A DNA stretch of 64,000 bases from Gigaspora rosea (GCA_003550325.1 QKWP01000217.1:13728-77727); one strand, 5' to 3'. Numbered from the stretch's first letter, positions 11,240 to 22,795 are shown. Notes: a model not told the origin generated them from the sequence alone. A program made the numbers and translations.

Positions 11240-12240
11240 AATGCCCCTAAACAATGTGTCTGTGGAAATTGTGGGTCTCCTGACCACCTCTTTGCAAATT
11301 GTCCTACCAACCAATGTAATCGATGCAAGGAATTTGGCCACATTGCTGTTAAATGCCCTAAACAAGCCCTGAGACGTACCACCTGTCCTACTTGTCATGA
11401 CTCCAACCACCTATATAGGGACTGCCCCAATAATGTCTGCAGAGGATGCAGTACATTAGGACATATTGAAGCCTACTGTCCTCTTGCCACTTGGAAAAGA
11501 CAAAATTTGTTTACCAGTGTGGATGTACTCTTGATCAAGTTGATAATAATCGCCTACCTAACCATAGCACTCGCCGTACCCACTATTGTTGTCAATGTAG
11601 AGTTCCTAACAGACCTGAAGTCCTTAGACTTCTTGAAGAGAAACTTGTTTGCCCTGGATGCTATTCTGACTTTCACTGTGCTCTAGACCGAGAAGACCCT
11701 AGGAGTATCCATTTCTTCACCCAAGGTGAAGGACGTGGAATGCTTGTTAATTGCAAAGTATGTAATAAAGCGGATACAAGACCTAGAATGTGTCAATTAG
11801 ACAGTCTCCGAGAAGAATTATGGTTTTGTGAATTAAAACACCTCTATGGATACTAGGCTAGCCAGGATATCCAGTATAATCCTAACTATAACCTCTGGAC
11901 CCAAATTAAACATTATACTGAATCAACAAAGAATGCAGGACACCAATATGAAATGAACCAGACCAGAATTTACTGACTTACAAAGATTCTCTTGGATGAA
12001 AATGACCAGACCATCGCCCAGGCCTTAGAACCTCTAACCTCTGACCGCATAACCCAACCTTGGAGCTATGAGGAAATGCAACTTATTTTGCAAGCTGAAT
12101 CAGACCTATTATCAAAAAATAATATTGACCCGCTACAAGCAATTTTAGATGAATCCTTCGACACTAGCCACCCAGACTATAACCAGAAGTATGTCCTTGC
12201 TGTACTTTGAAGAAACTTTACGGTTCCTGTTGACCTCTGC
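11240..12240 (+). pseudogene. Cys-rich module between protease and RT: four zinc knuckles plus further CxxC clusters
   Basis: Four consecutive CCHC knuckles at 11261-11479: CGNCGSPDHLFANC, CNRCKEFGHIAVKC, CPTCHDSNHLYRDC and CRGCSTLGHIEAYC. A frame change follows, then a second Cys-rich stretch (11491-11856) with CGC, CCQC, CPGC, FHC and CKVC. A Leu/Glu-rich region (11992-12210) and a last pair, CQEC and CDDC (about 12239-12307), come next. Stops at 11854, 11974 and 12208 and at least two frameshifts interrupt it. Ty3/gypsy Pol usually goes directly from protease to RT, so this insert of about 330 codons is unusual. It resembles a nucleic-acid-binding array followed by a RING- or zinc-ribbon-like fold. 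Function unknown. Confidence 0.7.
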
Positions 12241-12245
12241 CAGGA

Positions 12246-12600
12246 ATGTTACATGTTAAACACCAAGAGGAATTGAATGCAAATCAAGGATATTGTGATG
12301 ATTGCAAACTTCCAGACCCAGAAATTTACTCTCCACCTGCTAAACAAACAATTAAGGAAATTGATGATGTTAAACAGTTTTATCAGCTTCAACTACAAGT
12401 ACAACAACAAGACCAACTGATAAAACAATTACAAGCAAGAATTGAAACCTTGGAAACTACAAATACTACTTTATTACGCTTTTTCCAAGAAGAAGCCCAA
12501 AATGCTCACCAACGGGCTAATGCCTTGGATACGCTTTGTCAAAATTTTTAGAGAATCCTAGGCAGGATCATAAACTACCTGTCGACCCAGACCAGAACCT
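12246..12600 (+). pseudogene. Coiled-coil linker of pol preceding RT
   Basis: Frame 0 contains a Gln/Leu-rich heptad-like helix (QLQVQQQDQLIKQLQARIET). It runs into the frame that holds the RT N terminus after a shift near 12540. It probably formed one polypeptide with the Cys-rich module upstream and could serve as a dimerisation segment; that role is inferred. Confidence 0.5.
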
Positions 12601-14100
12601 TATACCCAAATCTGTAAATATTATTACTCTTGAACATGAAGAATATACCCTATCGACCCAGACTTCTTTAAATATTGGACCACTTAATAAAGAACAAGAC
12701 CTAGCTTTTCGGAAATTATTAGAAGAATTTGCAGACCTCTTTGCAAATGATATAACTGAGCTAGGACGAACCAACTTGGTTACTCACCGAATCTATACTG
12801 AGGATGTACACCCTATTCATTCCCGACCTTATTCTGTACCTCCTAATGAACAAGAATTTATACAAGAAGAAATCCAAAGAATGTTAGAACATAAACTCAT
12901 TCAACCCTCTGATAACCCTTGGACCTCACCTGTTGTTCTAGTACGAAAAAAAATGGCAAATTATGATTCTGTGTAGACTACAGAAAAGTAAATGCTGTTA
13001 CCAAAAAGGATGCTTATCCTCTACCTCGCATTGATGAAATGCTTAATGCCCATACAGGATGCTCTTGGTTCTCTACTCTCGATCTTGCGAGTGGATATTG
13101 GCAAGTTGCCATGGACCCCCGTGACAAAGAGAAAACTGCCTTTACTACATGATACGGAATCTATGAATTTAATATAATGCCTTTTGGTCTTTGCAATGCT
13201 CCTGCAACTTTTCAAAGGCTAATAGATCGCGTATATAAAGGAATTGCATGGAAATTTGTAGTTGTTTACTTAGATGATACAATTGTTTATTCGAGAACAT
13301 TTGATGAACATTTAACCCATTTAAAAAGAGTATTTAATAGAATTAAACAAGCAGGACTCAGACTTAATATAGAAAAGTGTACTTTCTGGATGCACCAACT
13401 ACCATTTCTTGGACACTTAATCTCTGCTAACGGTATCGCCCCTGACCCTCAAAAAGTAGAAGCTGTCCAACGGATTCAACCTCCTAAAAACCTTACAGCC
13501 CTTCGATCTTTCCTTGGACTTGCGGGATACTATCGCCAATTTATTCAAAACTTTTCATCAATCGCTCGCCCTTTGAATTCTCTTCTACAAAAGAATGAAC
13601 CCTATCACTGGCAAGACAAACAACAAAAAGCTTTTGAAGAATTAAAATCTAGACTCATTACTGCTCCTATATTAGCCTACCCCAATTTTAAAGAGACATT
13701 TATACTTGCTACCGATGCTTCTTATAATGGCTTTGGTGCCACACTAAGCCAACTAGATAGGAATGGAAAAGAACACCCGATTGCCTATGCTAGTAAAAGT
13801 TTGCGAAAAGAAGAAATGAATTATGCAGCAACTGAACTTGAATGTGCTGCAGTTGTATGGGCCATAGAACATTTTCACAAATATTTAGGCGCTACAAAAT
13901 TCATCTTAGTTACAGACCACTCAGCATTGAAATGGTTACGTACTGCTGAACCCAAAGGAAGAATTGGAAGATGGATCTTGAAGCTCCAACCATACAATTT
14001 TGGAATTATTCATAAACCAGGCCGAATTCATTCGAATGTTGATGCCCTCTCTCGGTTACCGACTCAGACCATTGTACCTAATAAATTATATGAATCTTGA
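12601..14100 (+). pseudogene. Reverse transcriptase and RNase H of pol
   Basis: RT N terminus at 12601-12950 (HRIYTEDVHPIHSRPY, SPVVLVRKK). The frame is lost in an A-homopolymer at 12946-12953, apparently one A short. From 12952 the conserved RT blocks follow: FCVDYRKVNAVTKKDAYPLP, STLDLASGYWQV, MPFGLCNAPATFQRL, and the catalytic VVYLDDTIVYS. A tether and RNase H follow (ATDASYNGFGATLSQ, then YAATELECAAVVWAIEHF and VTDHSALKWL). TGA at 12961-12963 replaces an expected Arg (CGA to TGA, a CpG transition). TGA at 13150-13152 probably replaces Trp. It copies element RNA into DNA; damaged here. Confidence 0.93.
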
Positions 14101-15391
14101 CCAATATCATAATCTTTACCACTATTTGGACACAGACCAATTTCCAGATGGATTTACTGACCAAGAACAAAAACGACTAATGACCCAGGCTAAATACTTT
14201 GAAGTTAGACATCACCTTCTCTATAAAAAGAATAAAAGGAACCCAGACAGGCCACTTAGAGTTATAAAATGGACAGAAGTTGAACCAGTATTATATATGA
14301 TGCATAAGCACCCCACTGCTGGACATTTGGGAACTGACGCTATGTATTATAAAATATCTGACCGCTATTATTGGGATCAAATGTATAGAGATATACAAGA
14401 ATATGTGAAGACTTGTGAGGAATGCCAAAGAAGACAAAAAGGTCATAGGAAAGAACCTTTACACCCTATACAAATAGGAAGAGCTTTCGAACGTGTTGGA
14501 ATTGACCTTGTAGGCCCTTTGCCTATAACTAAACAAAACAATCGATATATTATTGTCGCTACCGAATACCTGACACGATGGCCAGAAGCTCGTGCTGTTC
14601 CAGATGCTAGTGCTAATACACTCGCTCAGTTTATCTTTGAAGAGATAATCTGTAGACATGGAACTCCAAAAATTATCTTATCAGACCAAGGTCGCAATTT
14701 TATTAGCGAAACTATTAGAATTCTCTGCGAGAAATTTCTTATCAAGCACAAATTCTCTTCTCCCTACCACCCTCAGACAAATGGGATGGTGGAAAGATTT
14801 AATAGAACATTGTGTGAATCACTTGCAAAAGTGAAAGGAGATGATGATTGGGATTTGCATATACCTGCTGTTCTCTTAGCATATAGAACAAAAAGACATG
14901 CTACCACAGGATATACTCCCTTTCAACTTATATATGGAAGATATGCTACCTTACCAATCGAAGCACTTTTTCCCGTAGAACCTGTAGAAAGTAATAATGA
15001 AATAGACTTACAAGGAAGTATCCTCCAACACGCTTATGATTTAATAGAGAAATTACCAAACTACCAGAATCAGGCCAGACAAAATACCGAACGATCACAG
15101 CAAAAACAAAAAGCCCATTTTGATGCCAATATTCGAACAGAGACATTTGAAATTGGTGATAAAGTGTGGATACAAAGAAAGGAACTAGAAGCCTCTCGCT
15201 CAGCCAAATTTGAAGATAAAAGATTTGGACCTTTTCTTATCCATGAGAAATTAGACAATGGTGCTTATAAATTACGGACAATAGAAGGAAAAATTTTACA
15301 AAAATACTATAATAGTGATCGTCTTGCTAAATATCACGAGCCACAAACTTGGGAACCAGTAGTTGTTATTGATTCCCCTAGAAATTTCTAG
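14101..15391 (+). CDS. Integrase domain of Ty3/gypsy pol, uninterrupted
   Basis: Frame 2, entered between about 14040 and 14100 by a shift from the RNase H frame, then open to TAG at 15389-15391. It has the HHCC zinc-binding domain (HKHPTAGHL ... CEECQ) and the catalytic DDE core: GIDLVGPLP (D), ILSDQGRNF (D) and NGMVERFNRTL (E). A C-terminal domain follows (GDKVWIQRKELE, FGPFLIHEKLDNGAYKL), without a recognisable chromodomain. It would insert element cDNA. This is the best-preserved enzyme of the element, although it has no separate start and depends on the broken upstream frames. Confidence 0.92.
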
Positions 15392-15447
15392 AAGAAATTT
15401 GATCTACAAGGGGATGAAACACACAATTTAATTTGTAAAACCTCAAA

Positions 15448-16281
15448 ATGTATTTATACAACTACCCTTTTGGAATTTTCCCAAAAATGACTACCCCTAC
15501 ATTACAACCTCAAACCTTGTTAGCCCTCCAATACCTCTTTCAGACATGGAAACAAGATAATGCCGCCCAAAATTATGCATTGTGGATTACATCGCAATGT
15601 GTATGGTTATGTGATAATAATAATACCACTCAGACTATTGACCTTACTAATGTAATTACCTCCTTTCGTGAGCCAGACTCAAATAATTTTCTGAACACTC
15701 TAGAAGACACAGAACAATTAGAAATTAATTTACCAGAAGTAAATGACACAAAAGAAATGAACCCAAACTTAGAATTAGAAGACATACAAGAAGAAACATT
15801 AACAGTTCCAATTACTAATCAAGAAGAAGTCACTCCTGCTCCATTACCTGAAAAATTAAGCAGGATTATACAAGATATTATCCAACCTTGTGGACCTCTA
15901 ACTCAGACCTCTACCCCTCCATATACTGGAATAACGTATCAAGAGAAATTGCAGAAAATTCTCAAACGAATTAAAACTCGAACTAGAAACAAACAAGACC
16001 AAACTAAACTGCTTGAAGCTTATTATTATCTTGATAACCTTATAGACAAGTGCCCCAACGATCATGAAGATATTCAATCTATAATTGAGAAGACTCAAGG
16101 AGAAAGAAGAGCCCGAGACACATGGAAGTGTGCTAAACGGATGAAATTGCTTTTTTCCAATCGACCTCTAGAAAACATCTCTCGAACAACCTATATTACT
16201 TATACAATGATTACAAGGTTAACTGATGCCGAACTTTCTCAAGTCCTTCCCCAAATTAGAACTCATGGAGTTCGTTCTTAA
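15448..16281 (+). CDS. ORF3 of the Ty3/gypsy element: intact 277-codon protein of unknown function
   Basis: A complete ORF in the position where env lies in some elements, 12 bp before the 3' LTR. No signal peptide, transmembrane segment or cysteine-rich ectodomain is visible, so it does not look like an envelope protein. A second Met (MTTPTLQPQTLLALQYLF) could be the real start. The centre is acidic (LELEDIQEETLT); the C-terminal half is basic and helical (YQEKLQKILKRIKTRTRNKQ, GERRARDTWKCAKRMKLLF). That it stays open while gag and pol have decayed is notable. Function not recognised. Confidence 0.75.
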   Translation: MYLYNYPFGIFPKMTTPTLQPQTLLALQYLFQTWKQDNAAQNYALWITSQCVWLCDNNNTTQTIDLTNVITSFREPDSNNFLNTLEDTEQLEINLPEVNDTKEMNPNLELEDIQEETLTVPITNQEEVTPAPLPEKLSRIIQDIIQPCGPLTQTSTPPYTGITYQEKLQKILKRIKTRTRNKQDQTKLLEAYYYLDNLIDKCPNDHEDIQSIIEKTQGERRARDTWKCAKRMKLLFSNRPLENISRTTYITYTMITRLTDAELSQVLPQIRTHGVRS

Positions 16282-16293
16282 AGGGGAGAGAAA
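16280..16293 (+). other. Polypurine tract before the 3' LTR
   Basis: AAAGGGGAGAGAAA ends immediately before TGTTATAGAATAAG. This is the expected plus-strand primer site of an LTR retroelement. Confidence 0.8.
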
Positions 16294-16888
16294 TGTTATA
16301 GAATAAGTTGTAGTTAATTTTGGTAGAAATTAGTTTGAAAATTAGAACTTAATAAGAAAATTTTGTAATAACTATATTTAGTAATAGTGATATATGAAAT
16401 TGATGTGCAATGACACTCAATGACGCTTAGCAACGCTTAACAACGCTTAGCGACACTTAATGACGCTTAGCGATGCTTAACAATGCTTAGTGACACTTAA
16501 TGACACTTAGTGACGCTTAACGATGCTTAGCGATGCTTAGCTCAATAGATATATAAACCCACCTTATTTTCCTTAGTTTTAGACAGATCCAGATATTGTA
16601 TTTTATCTTTACCTTTATATTTATTATCCTCCTCTCTTGTTATTAATAAACTCTTGGGATTTCTAAGGAACAGACACTTTGGAATAGCCCTCTTGTTAAA
16701 TAAATAAACTGTCTACTAACTCTTGTTGTTTTATACCGAACTGCCTTAGAGAAGTGTATAGTTTCTTACAGAAATAAAAGTAACTATACTTCCCTATTGC
16801 ACACTGCTTCACGCCCAAAGTAAGGGATCTCAGGAGCCGTGTGATTGTTACTTTATCAGAATTAAAGAAGGCTTCCGGTACTGTAACA
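16294..16888 (+). repeat. 3' LTR
   Basis: 595 bp, same length as the 5' LTR, starting TGTTATAG and ending CTGTAACA, followed by CTGG (TSD). It contains the same U3 decamer array and TATATAAAC. Confidence 0.94.
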
Positions 16889-17760
16889 CTGGCAATCCCG
16901 GAAGGTAAGATCTAAGCCTATATAAATATCGGCATTATGCTTACCCACGAGTAATTGTTTTTGAACCCAGACAAATTTTATTGGTCTAAATTTAACATTA
17001 ATGCTGCTAAAGGAAATGAGGCTTCAGGTTTTACCGGATTTAGCCTTAAAAACCTGATAGTTACATATATTTTACCAATGGCTAAATCTAATAAATAATA
17101 AATCGAAAGCTGTCTTTTATTTCTTTAGCAATGCAATGCTCATATATATATATATATATATGATTTTTTTTAAAAAAAATTTTTTTACCTCTAGTTGAAA
17201 AATATATTATGGTCAGCCAAAATGTATTAGCCGTAAAAAAGAAATGTACAAGATACCGGTGGCCAAATGCCTCAGGTTTAATCGATGAAAATACAGCTCC
17301 ACCCAAAAATGTACCATCTTGGTTTATATCAAGGTCATATGCTGACCCCGATGGTTGCATTACTGATAGCGATAGCGATAACTCCCCTCTCAATAACAAT
17401 AATGATAATCTACCTCCCGATAATGATAATGATAATCCCCCCAATAACGATAATAATAATCCCCCTCTCGATAATAATAACCCTAATACGAAAACACTAA
17501 TGATGACCCTGATAGTGACAACCCAGAAAGCACCAATAGTAACTATATACCTGTTATAGCTGGGCCCAGTAACATCCACTATAGCACATTTAGGACATAT
17601 TCAAAATTAAAAAAATCGAAAAAAAATTCAACTGCCAGAGGTAAAAATAGTAATACTGTTAGTTTAATTATAACTATGCAAAACTAACCTTGGCTCTGAA
17701 TTTAACAAAAAGCATTCAATCAACTGGCTACTTTTAATAAATTTAGTAATACTATTAAAG

Positions 17761-17965
17761 GTAAGTCGAAAGAGGTTGTTGATGAAAAAGGTAAATCTAA
17801 AGAGGTTGTTGATGAAAAAGATAAATCTAAAGAGGTTGTTGATGAAAAAGATAAATCGAAAGAGGTTGTTGATGAAAAAGGTAAATCTAAAGAGGTTGTT
17901 GATGAAAAAGGTAAATCGAAAGAAGTTGTTGTTGACAAAGGTAAGCCAAAAGAGATTGTTGTGAA
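17761..17965 (+). repeat. 30 bp coding minisatellite (about seven units)
   Basis: Units GGTAAATCTAAAGAGGTTGT + TGATGAAAAA encode the ten-residue repeat [G/D]KSKEVVDEK, with variants at the last two units (VVVDKGKPKE). The length is a multiple of three, so copy-number change keeps the frame. Four of the units recur after the N at 18630 because of the duplicated assembly overlap. Confidence 0.85.
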
Positions 17966-19411
17966 AAATATAAAAAGAAGGAAATTGGTATGTGTCAGTT
18001 AATTTTTATACTAATGATGTATTAAATTACACAGTTGACTTTTACGAATTATTATTCATTGTATATATTTTTCTGGTATTAGAAAATTTAATGCTCTATC
18101 GAAATCCTTCTCAAATATCAGAAGGTGAAATATAATTAGTTGGCAAGAATCTAACTTATCATTAGGTAATTAAGTAAAATGCATTAACTAATGCATAATT
18201 CAAATCATTAATTTTGTTTTCCATATAGGTGAATCCAGCTATCAGAATCCCAACGAGAACGAAATTGTGGAGACTCGTGCGAGCTCCACAACTTTTTTAA
18301 AAAGTTTGTTAGAATCGGAGGAGGAAGAGGAAAGCAGTGGCAACTAAAAAAAAAAGCAAATTGATCTTTTTTTCTTCTTATTCATTTTATTTGCACTTTT
18401 TTTTAATATATATAATAAATAAATGTATTAAATAAATGTATTATCTAAGGCTATATATATTGTGATAATAAAGATGTTTTTTTTTTATACCATTTATATG
18501 CCGATATCCTTATATTATACTATTAATGTATAAGTTGAATATCAGAATAATAAAAAAAAAGAAAAACTATATACTGCTATTTGTCTTTATACATACCTAT
18601 ATCCTTATATTATACTATTAACGTGTAAGNTAAAGAGGTTGTTGATGAAAAAGATAAATCGAAAGAGGTTGTTGATGAAAAAGGTAAATCTAAAGAGGTT
18701 GTTGATGAAAAAGGTAAATCGAAAGAAGTTGTTGTTGACAAAGGTAAGCCAAAAGAGATTGTTGTGAAAAATATAAAAAGAAGGAAATTGGTATGTGTCA
18801 GTTAATTTTTATACTAATGATGTATTAAATTACACAGTTGACTTTTACGAATTATTATTCATTGTATATATTTTTCTGGTATTAGAAAATTTAATGCTCT
18901 ATCGAAATCCTTCTCAAATATCAGAAGGTGAAATATAATTAGTTGGCAAGAATCTAACTTATCATTAGGTAATTAAGTAAAATGCATTAACTAATGCATA
19001 ATTCAAATCATTAATTTTGTTTTCCATATAGGTGAATCCAGCTATCAGAATCCCAACGAGAACGAAATTGTGGAGACTCGTGCGAGCTCCACAACTTTTT
19101 TAAAAAGTTTGTTAGAATCGGAGGAGGAAGAGGAAAGCAGTGGCAACTAAAAAAAAAAGCAAATTGATCTTTTTTTCTTCTTATTCATTTTATTTGCACT
19201 TTTTTTTAATATATATAATAAATAAATGTATTAAATAAATGTATTATCTAAGGCTATATATATTGTGATAATAAAGATGTTTTTTTTTTATACCATTTAT
19301 ATGCCGATATCCTTATATTATACTATTAATGTATAAGTTGAATATCAGAATAATAAAAAAAAAGAAAAACTATATACTGCTATTTGTCTTTATACATACC
19401 TATATCCTTAT
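17828..19411. other. Assembly junction: ~780 bp direct duplication around N at 18630
   Basis: Sequence from 17828 recurs from 18631 with a constant offset of 803 for about 780 bp, including the end of the minisatellite, an intron and the last exon (second copy ends near 19150). Divergence appears only in the last ~20 bases before the N. This is probably an uncollapsed contig overlap rather than a real gene duplication. Confidence 0.8.
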
Positions 19412-19418
19412 TATTTTA

Positions 19419-19550
19419 TATCTGATATCTTATCTTTATATTGCCCTAATACTGATATCTGTTATTTTACTGATATAATCCTTTCTATATTATCCTGATA
19501 TGCATATCAGTATAATAATAGGATTATATAGTAATATCCTGATAGTCATG
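19419..19550. repeat. CTGATATC-rich low-complexity tract
   Basis: Repeated CTGATATC / CTGATATG / CCTGATAG words at irregular spacing. No coding content. It abuts the truncated 3' end of the YR retroelement. Confidence 0.5.
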
Positions 19551-20054
19551 CATTCGACCTGTGAGTGATTTAAGGGTTTCTATGAACAATTTTTTCGTAG
19601 TTAATTTTTTATTGCTTCTGGTGAATAGTAACTTTTTCCCGTGAGCGTATATTGGGTTTATCCTGATGATTGTGTATGCTTTCAGTGCTTCAATTGGACA
19701 CAATGCATCCTTGGTTGAGTTGATAATTAGGATGGGGCATTCTGTTACTTTGTGTATCTTTGTTCTAGGTAATTGTATCGTTGCGAATATGTCATCACCT
19801 TGTTTCTCAAATTTCAAAGCCTGTATTGTGGGTACCTTGCTTATGTCTTGTTCTGACTTTGGTAGAAGCTTGCCTAAGCGTGCCAAGCCATAGAACGCCA
19901 CCCATACAATTGACCAAAATAGTATGTCATCCAGCTCTTTACTATTTAATTTTGTTTTTATATGCCTTAGATGTTTGCGCGTAATGTGCTCTTTTTGTTT
20001 TGTTGGTTCAAACTTATGGTTCTCCTCTATGGTTTTTAGTAATTGTTTTATCAA
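19524..20054 (-). pseudogene. Tyrosine recombinase domain, C-terminally truncated
   Basis: A 176-codon frame with FWSIVWVAFYGLARLGKLLP, matching the first catalytic-Arg block of DIRS/Crypton recombinases (consensus A-F-x-x-x-R-x-G-E-L). GLARLGKL keeps the Arg but has Lys where Glu is typical. A Lys-containing beta-hairpin region follows (IQLPRTKIHKVTECPI). The HxxR box and the nucleophilic Tyr block are missing: the frame ends after SLTGRMHDYQDI in the low-complexity tract. It could not complete strand transfer. Confidence 0.75.
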
Positions 20055-20733
20055 GGGGTCATACCGTATCTCATCCCACTCTCAATAGTTCATGGTGTGG
20101 TAGTGTTTTAACGCTAACAAATATGATGTTATAGTTTGGGGGCGACTCTTGAGTGTAAATGCGTGATAAAATTGGTAAGGTTTATTTTTGAAATTGGCCA
20201 TATTGACCCATCTCTGTTGGTCCATTTGTTCTTTTTTGCTAAGGTTTTATATCATTTAATAACTGCTTTGTAGGTTTTGTATTTTAATGGTTCTGTGCCT
20301 AGAATGATAGCTGCTTGTTCGTTTAGTAGTAGTCTGTCTACATAATTGTTGTGTTTGTACCACTTTGCATTCTTCCTTTTATCACCTAGTGCAGTTGCTT
20401 CGTTTTGCTCTAAAAATTAAAGGATGATATTTTTGTTATTAAGTATTGTGCCCATGGGTTTTGCGCTCTGTATTGTATGTAACCTCTGTGTTACAATAAA
20501 GCTGCATTTTTGTTATCTTTGTCCGGGATGTGTTCTAACTTTATAAAGTAGTTGCCTCATATCTTGGCCATATACATATCCACTATTATTTCGTTAATGG
20601 TTAAGTTCTTACAGAAACTGATGTAGTACGACTCAATATTGGCTTGGTTATCGGTCCAGATTATTAATCATTTCTGTGACCATAATAGCAAAAATGTAAG
20701 CATTGCTACAAGACAAGTGAGTATCTCTCTCAT

Positions 20734-21042
20734 TTAATGATGCAGTCTAGTATATCGATTTCTTGAAACCAGTTGAATGCTATAAAATATAGGCCAAATG
20801 TTGCACCCCACCCAATTTCGATGTATCAGTGTATAGGTTTTAGTATCTGGGTATAACCAGGCTCTGTCTTCTATAAAGTATGTCCCTGACCAATTGGGTA
20901 ATACTTTTAGGCAACAGCTTATATCCGCTTTCATGGGGCTCATTATGTTTATACAGAATTTTGAGTTATGAGGGCCCTTGAGTTTCCTGATGAAACGTTG
21001 GACAAATGGTCTGCCCTGCGGAACTACTTGGCACAACCACAT
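20734..21042 (-). pseudogene. RNase H-like / connection region of the YR retroelement
   Basis: A 102-codon frame beginning MWLCQVVPQGRPFVQRF and containing the DIRS-type PQGRPFVQRFI block that follows RT, then a stretch with Trp-rich tryptophans (NWSGTYFIEDRAWLYPD). It is interrupted by stops on both sides. Confidence 0.6.
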
Positions 21043-21149
21043 TAGTGAACCTACTACTGATTGTATTTCCTTTTTGAAGCACCATTTTTTATTATGCCAT
21101 TCGGTAAATAATTCTATAATTTTTTGCTTCCGGTATTGATGCCGAGAAT

Positions 21150-21830
21150 GTTACTGTGTTAATTTTAATGCCTAGAAATGTTAGTACAGTAGCAGGTTCT
21201 TCGAGTTAAATGGTTTGTAGGAAATATTAAGTGTTGCTAGTATGGTGAGGAATTGTTGTAGTTCTTGTGATGCGCCTACTCTAGATATGATCAGAAAATC
21301 ATCAACATAATGAATTATCGATTTTATCCCATAATGTACTGCTATCCATGCGAGGAGGTCTACAAAGTGGCAAACTATACACTCTGAAGCTCTATTCTTG
21401 AAAGCAAGAACTTTGTTGAAATAGATCTTCCCTTCATGCTATAGCCCTTGCAGTACTTGATCTGCTGGGTGAACCGGTAATATACGGTATGCATTTTGGA
21501 TATCGATCTTTAATAACTAGCAGCCGCGCCCATACTCTATTATCCATTGGATTGCATAGTTTAGATTTTCATATTTAGTTGCAAATTTTGCAGGGTTGAT
21601 ATCGTCGTTTATGCTTTCACCCCATGGGGCTTATAAATGAGAGATTACCCTGTATACCTTAGGATTTGATCCTTTTTTCTCTACTAACCCACATGGGTTA
21701 ATCTAAAATGACGAGCACAGGGGTTGTCCAATGTAAAAGGACTGCACATCCGTCCTAATGCTATTTCATTTTTTATATATTCGGTCAGTGCTGACGGCTC
21801 CATGTTTATCGATTTTAGATTGTAATTGTT
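21150..21830 (-). pseudogene. Reverse transcriptase of the YR retroelement
   Basis: Fragments in different frames: INPAKFATKYENLNYAIQWI, a block equivalent to LLKIDIQNAYRILPVHPADQ, and the catalytic IHYVDDFLIISR at about 21290-21325 (YVDD). These are the A, B and C motifs in the order typical of DIRS-like RT. Frameshifts and stop codons separate them. Confidence 0.7.
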
Positions 21831-22795
21831 CTTTCCCCTTTGAAATTAAATCTGAATCCTTGTTATTCCATTTTTAATTAAGCTTAATTGGGGTGGTTCT
21901 GCATCAGGTGATCTAATGCTAATTTGTTGATAGGGTTTTTATATTGAATTGGTTGGGTCTAATTGGGCGATTATTTCCTCTTCTTCTTGAGAAAGTGGGG
22001 TGTTTGGTGGTGGGTGTGCTCTGATTGTATAATCAACTAACTGTAATAAAGGTGTTTCGACTATTGTTATTGCTCTAGATACCTTAAATTGTGACCTGTA
22101 TTTTATTTTCAATACCCTGTTAATGGATGTGGCTATAAAAATTTCAATTGGTTAGTCCTTTCTTTTTTTTTATATATATATATATTTTTTTATATCTTTT
22201 TTTTTAATTGTTATTACTGCGCTGTCCACTCCTTTGTGTTCTTGTGTTTGATGCCAGTATATTCCTTAACTCAGAATATTTTTGGAAACAATTTTTTCTT
22301 TGTGCCCTAGTTTTCTACATACTATACACGCGTGTACTCTCTGCAGTTCCGTTCTTCTACGTATACTCTTTTATTCCAATTGAGGCGTATATTTCTGCTG
22401 TCGTTTCATGCTATGTTAATCCAAATATTATATTGGCCTTCATCTCGTGCTCTTTTAACAGCTATCATGTTGACATTTTTCCTTCTGCTTCGATATCTTT
22501 TTCTATTAGTGTTGAGTCCCAGTTCATTACTAGCGTGACTTTGCGATCTTCATCGTATGACATTACTGCTAAAAATTTATATTTGGTGCATAGCTCATTG
22601 ATATGATCCCAGTATGTATTTTAATTTGAGTTCATGATTCCCATATATTATAAGTACTGCATCCATGTATGCTTTGAATGCAATTAGCTAGTTCAAAATG
22701 TTTTCTAATGCTATGTTTTGTTCTGTTTTTTGATTATTACCACACTACCTTCTGATGTTTGTAAAACTGTATCCTCCCCTGCTGCTTTTACATTA

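Larger units (their letters stand above)
7576..16888 (+). mobile_element. Ty3/gypsy LTR retrotransposon, full-length but mutated
   Basis: Two 595 bp LTRs flank an 8.1 kb interior. CTGG is found immediately before (7572-7575) and after (16889-16892), a 4 bp TSD. The domain order is Gag with zinc knuckle, aspartic protease, an unusual Cys-rich module, coiled coil, reverse transcriptase, RNase H, integrase and a third ORF. RT before IN defines Ty3/gypsy (Metaviridae-type) order. Several nonsense codons and frameshifts make gag and pol non-functional, whereas the integrase portion and ORF3 are open. It is inserted in an exon of a host gene. The LTR pair is very similar, with a TG-to-TA change at the 5' LTR terminus. 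Confidence 0.95.
5268..18347 (+). pseudogene. Multi-exon hypothetical gene broken by three retroelement insertions
   Basis: Exon pieces link in frame once insertions are ignored. Pieces: about 5268-5336 (ends SLSLSSSE), 5416-5528 (DRKRKPPVSPIYISSSSS, acidic Ser-rich), 6268-6455 plus 7053-7127 (MEGLNERDRP; KKKEERRRRHH), 7332-7575 plus 16893-16904 (Lys/Arg-rich, ends DKGWQSRK before GTAAGA), about 17195-17657 (Asn/Asp/Pro-rich), 17713-17986 (ten-residue repeat KSKEVVDEKG) and a last acidic exon ending EEEEESSGN at 18347. A SINE sits in the intron before 6268, a solo LTR splits exon 3, and a Ty3/gypsy element splits exon 4. Removing each insertion with one TSD copy restores the frame. Other damage: TAG at 7435-7437, a one-base frameshift near 17490, and a frame break in exon 1. 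A possible alternative exon (DKFYWSKFNINAAKG) lies at 16967-17096. Family not recognised; the low-complexity charged composition suggests a disordered nuclear protein, but this is inference. Confidence 0.6.

Noticed and set aside
17761..17965. CRISPR or regulatory array
   Set aside because: 30 bp coding minisatellite with no spacers, in frame with exon sequence.
22208..22606. Plus-strand 132-codon hydrophobic frame
   Set aside because: Antisense of the degenerate Gag/zinc-knuckle region of the minus-strand YR element.
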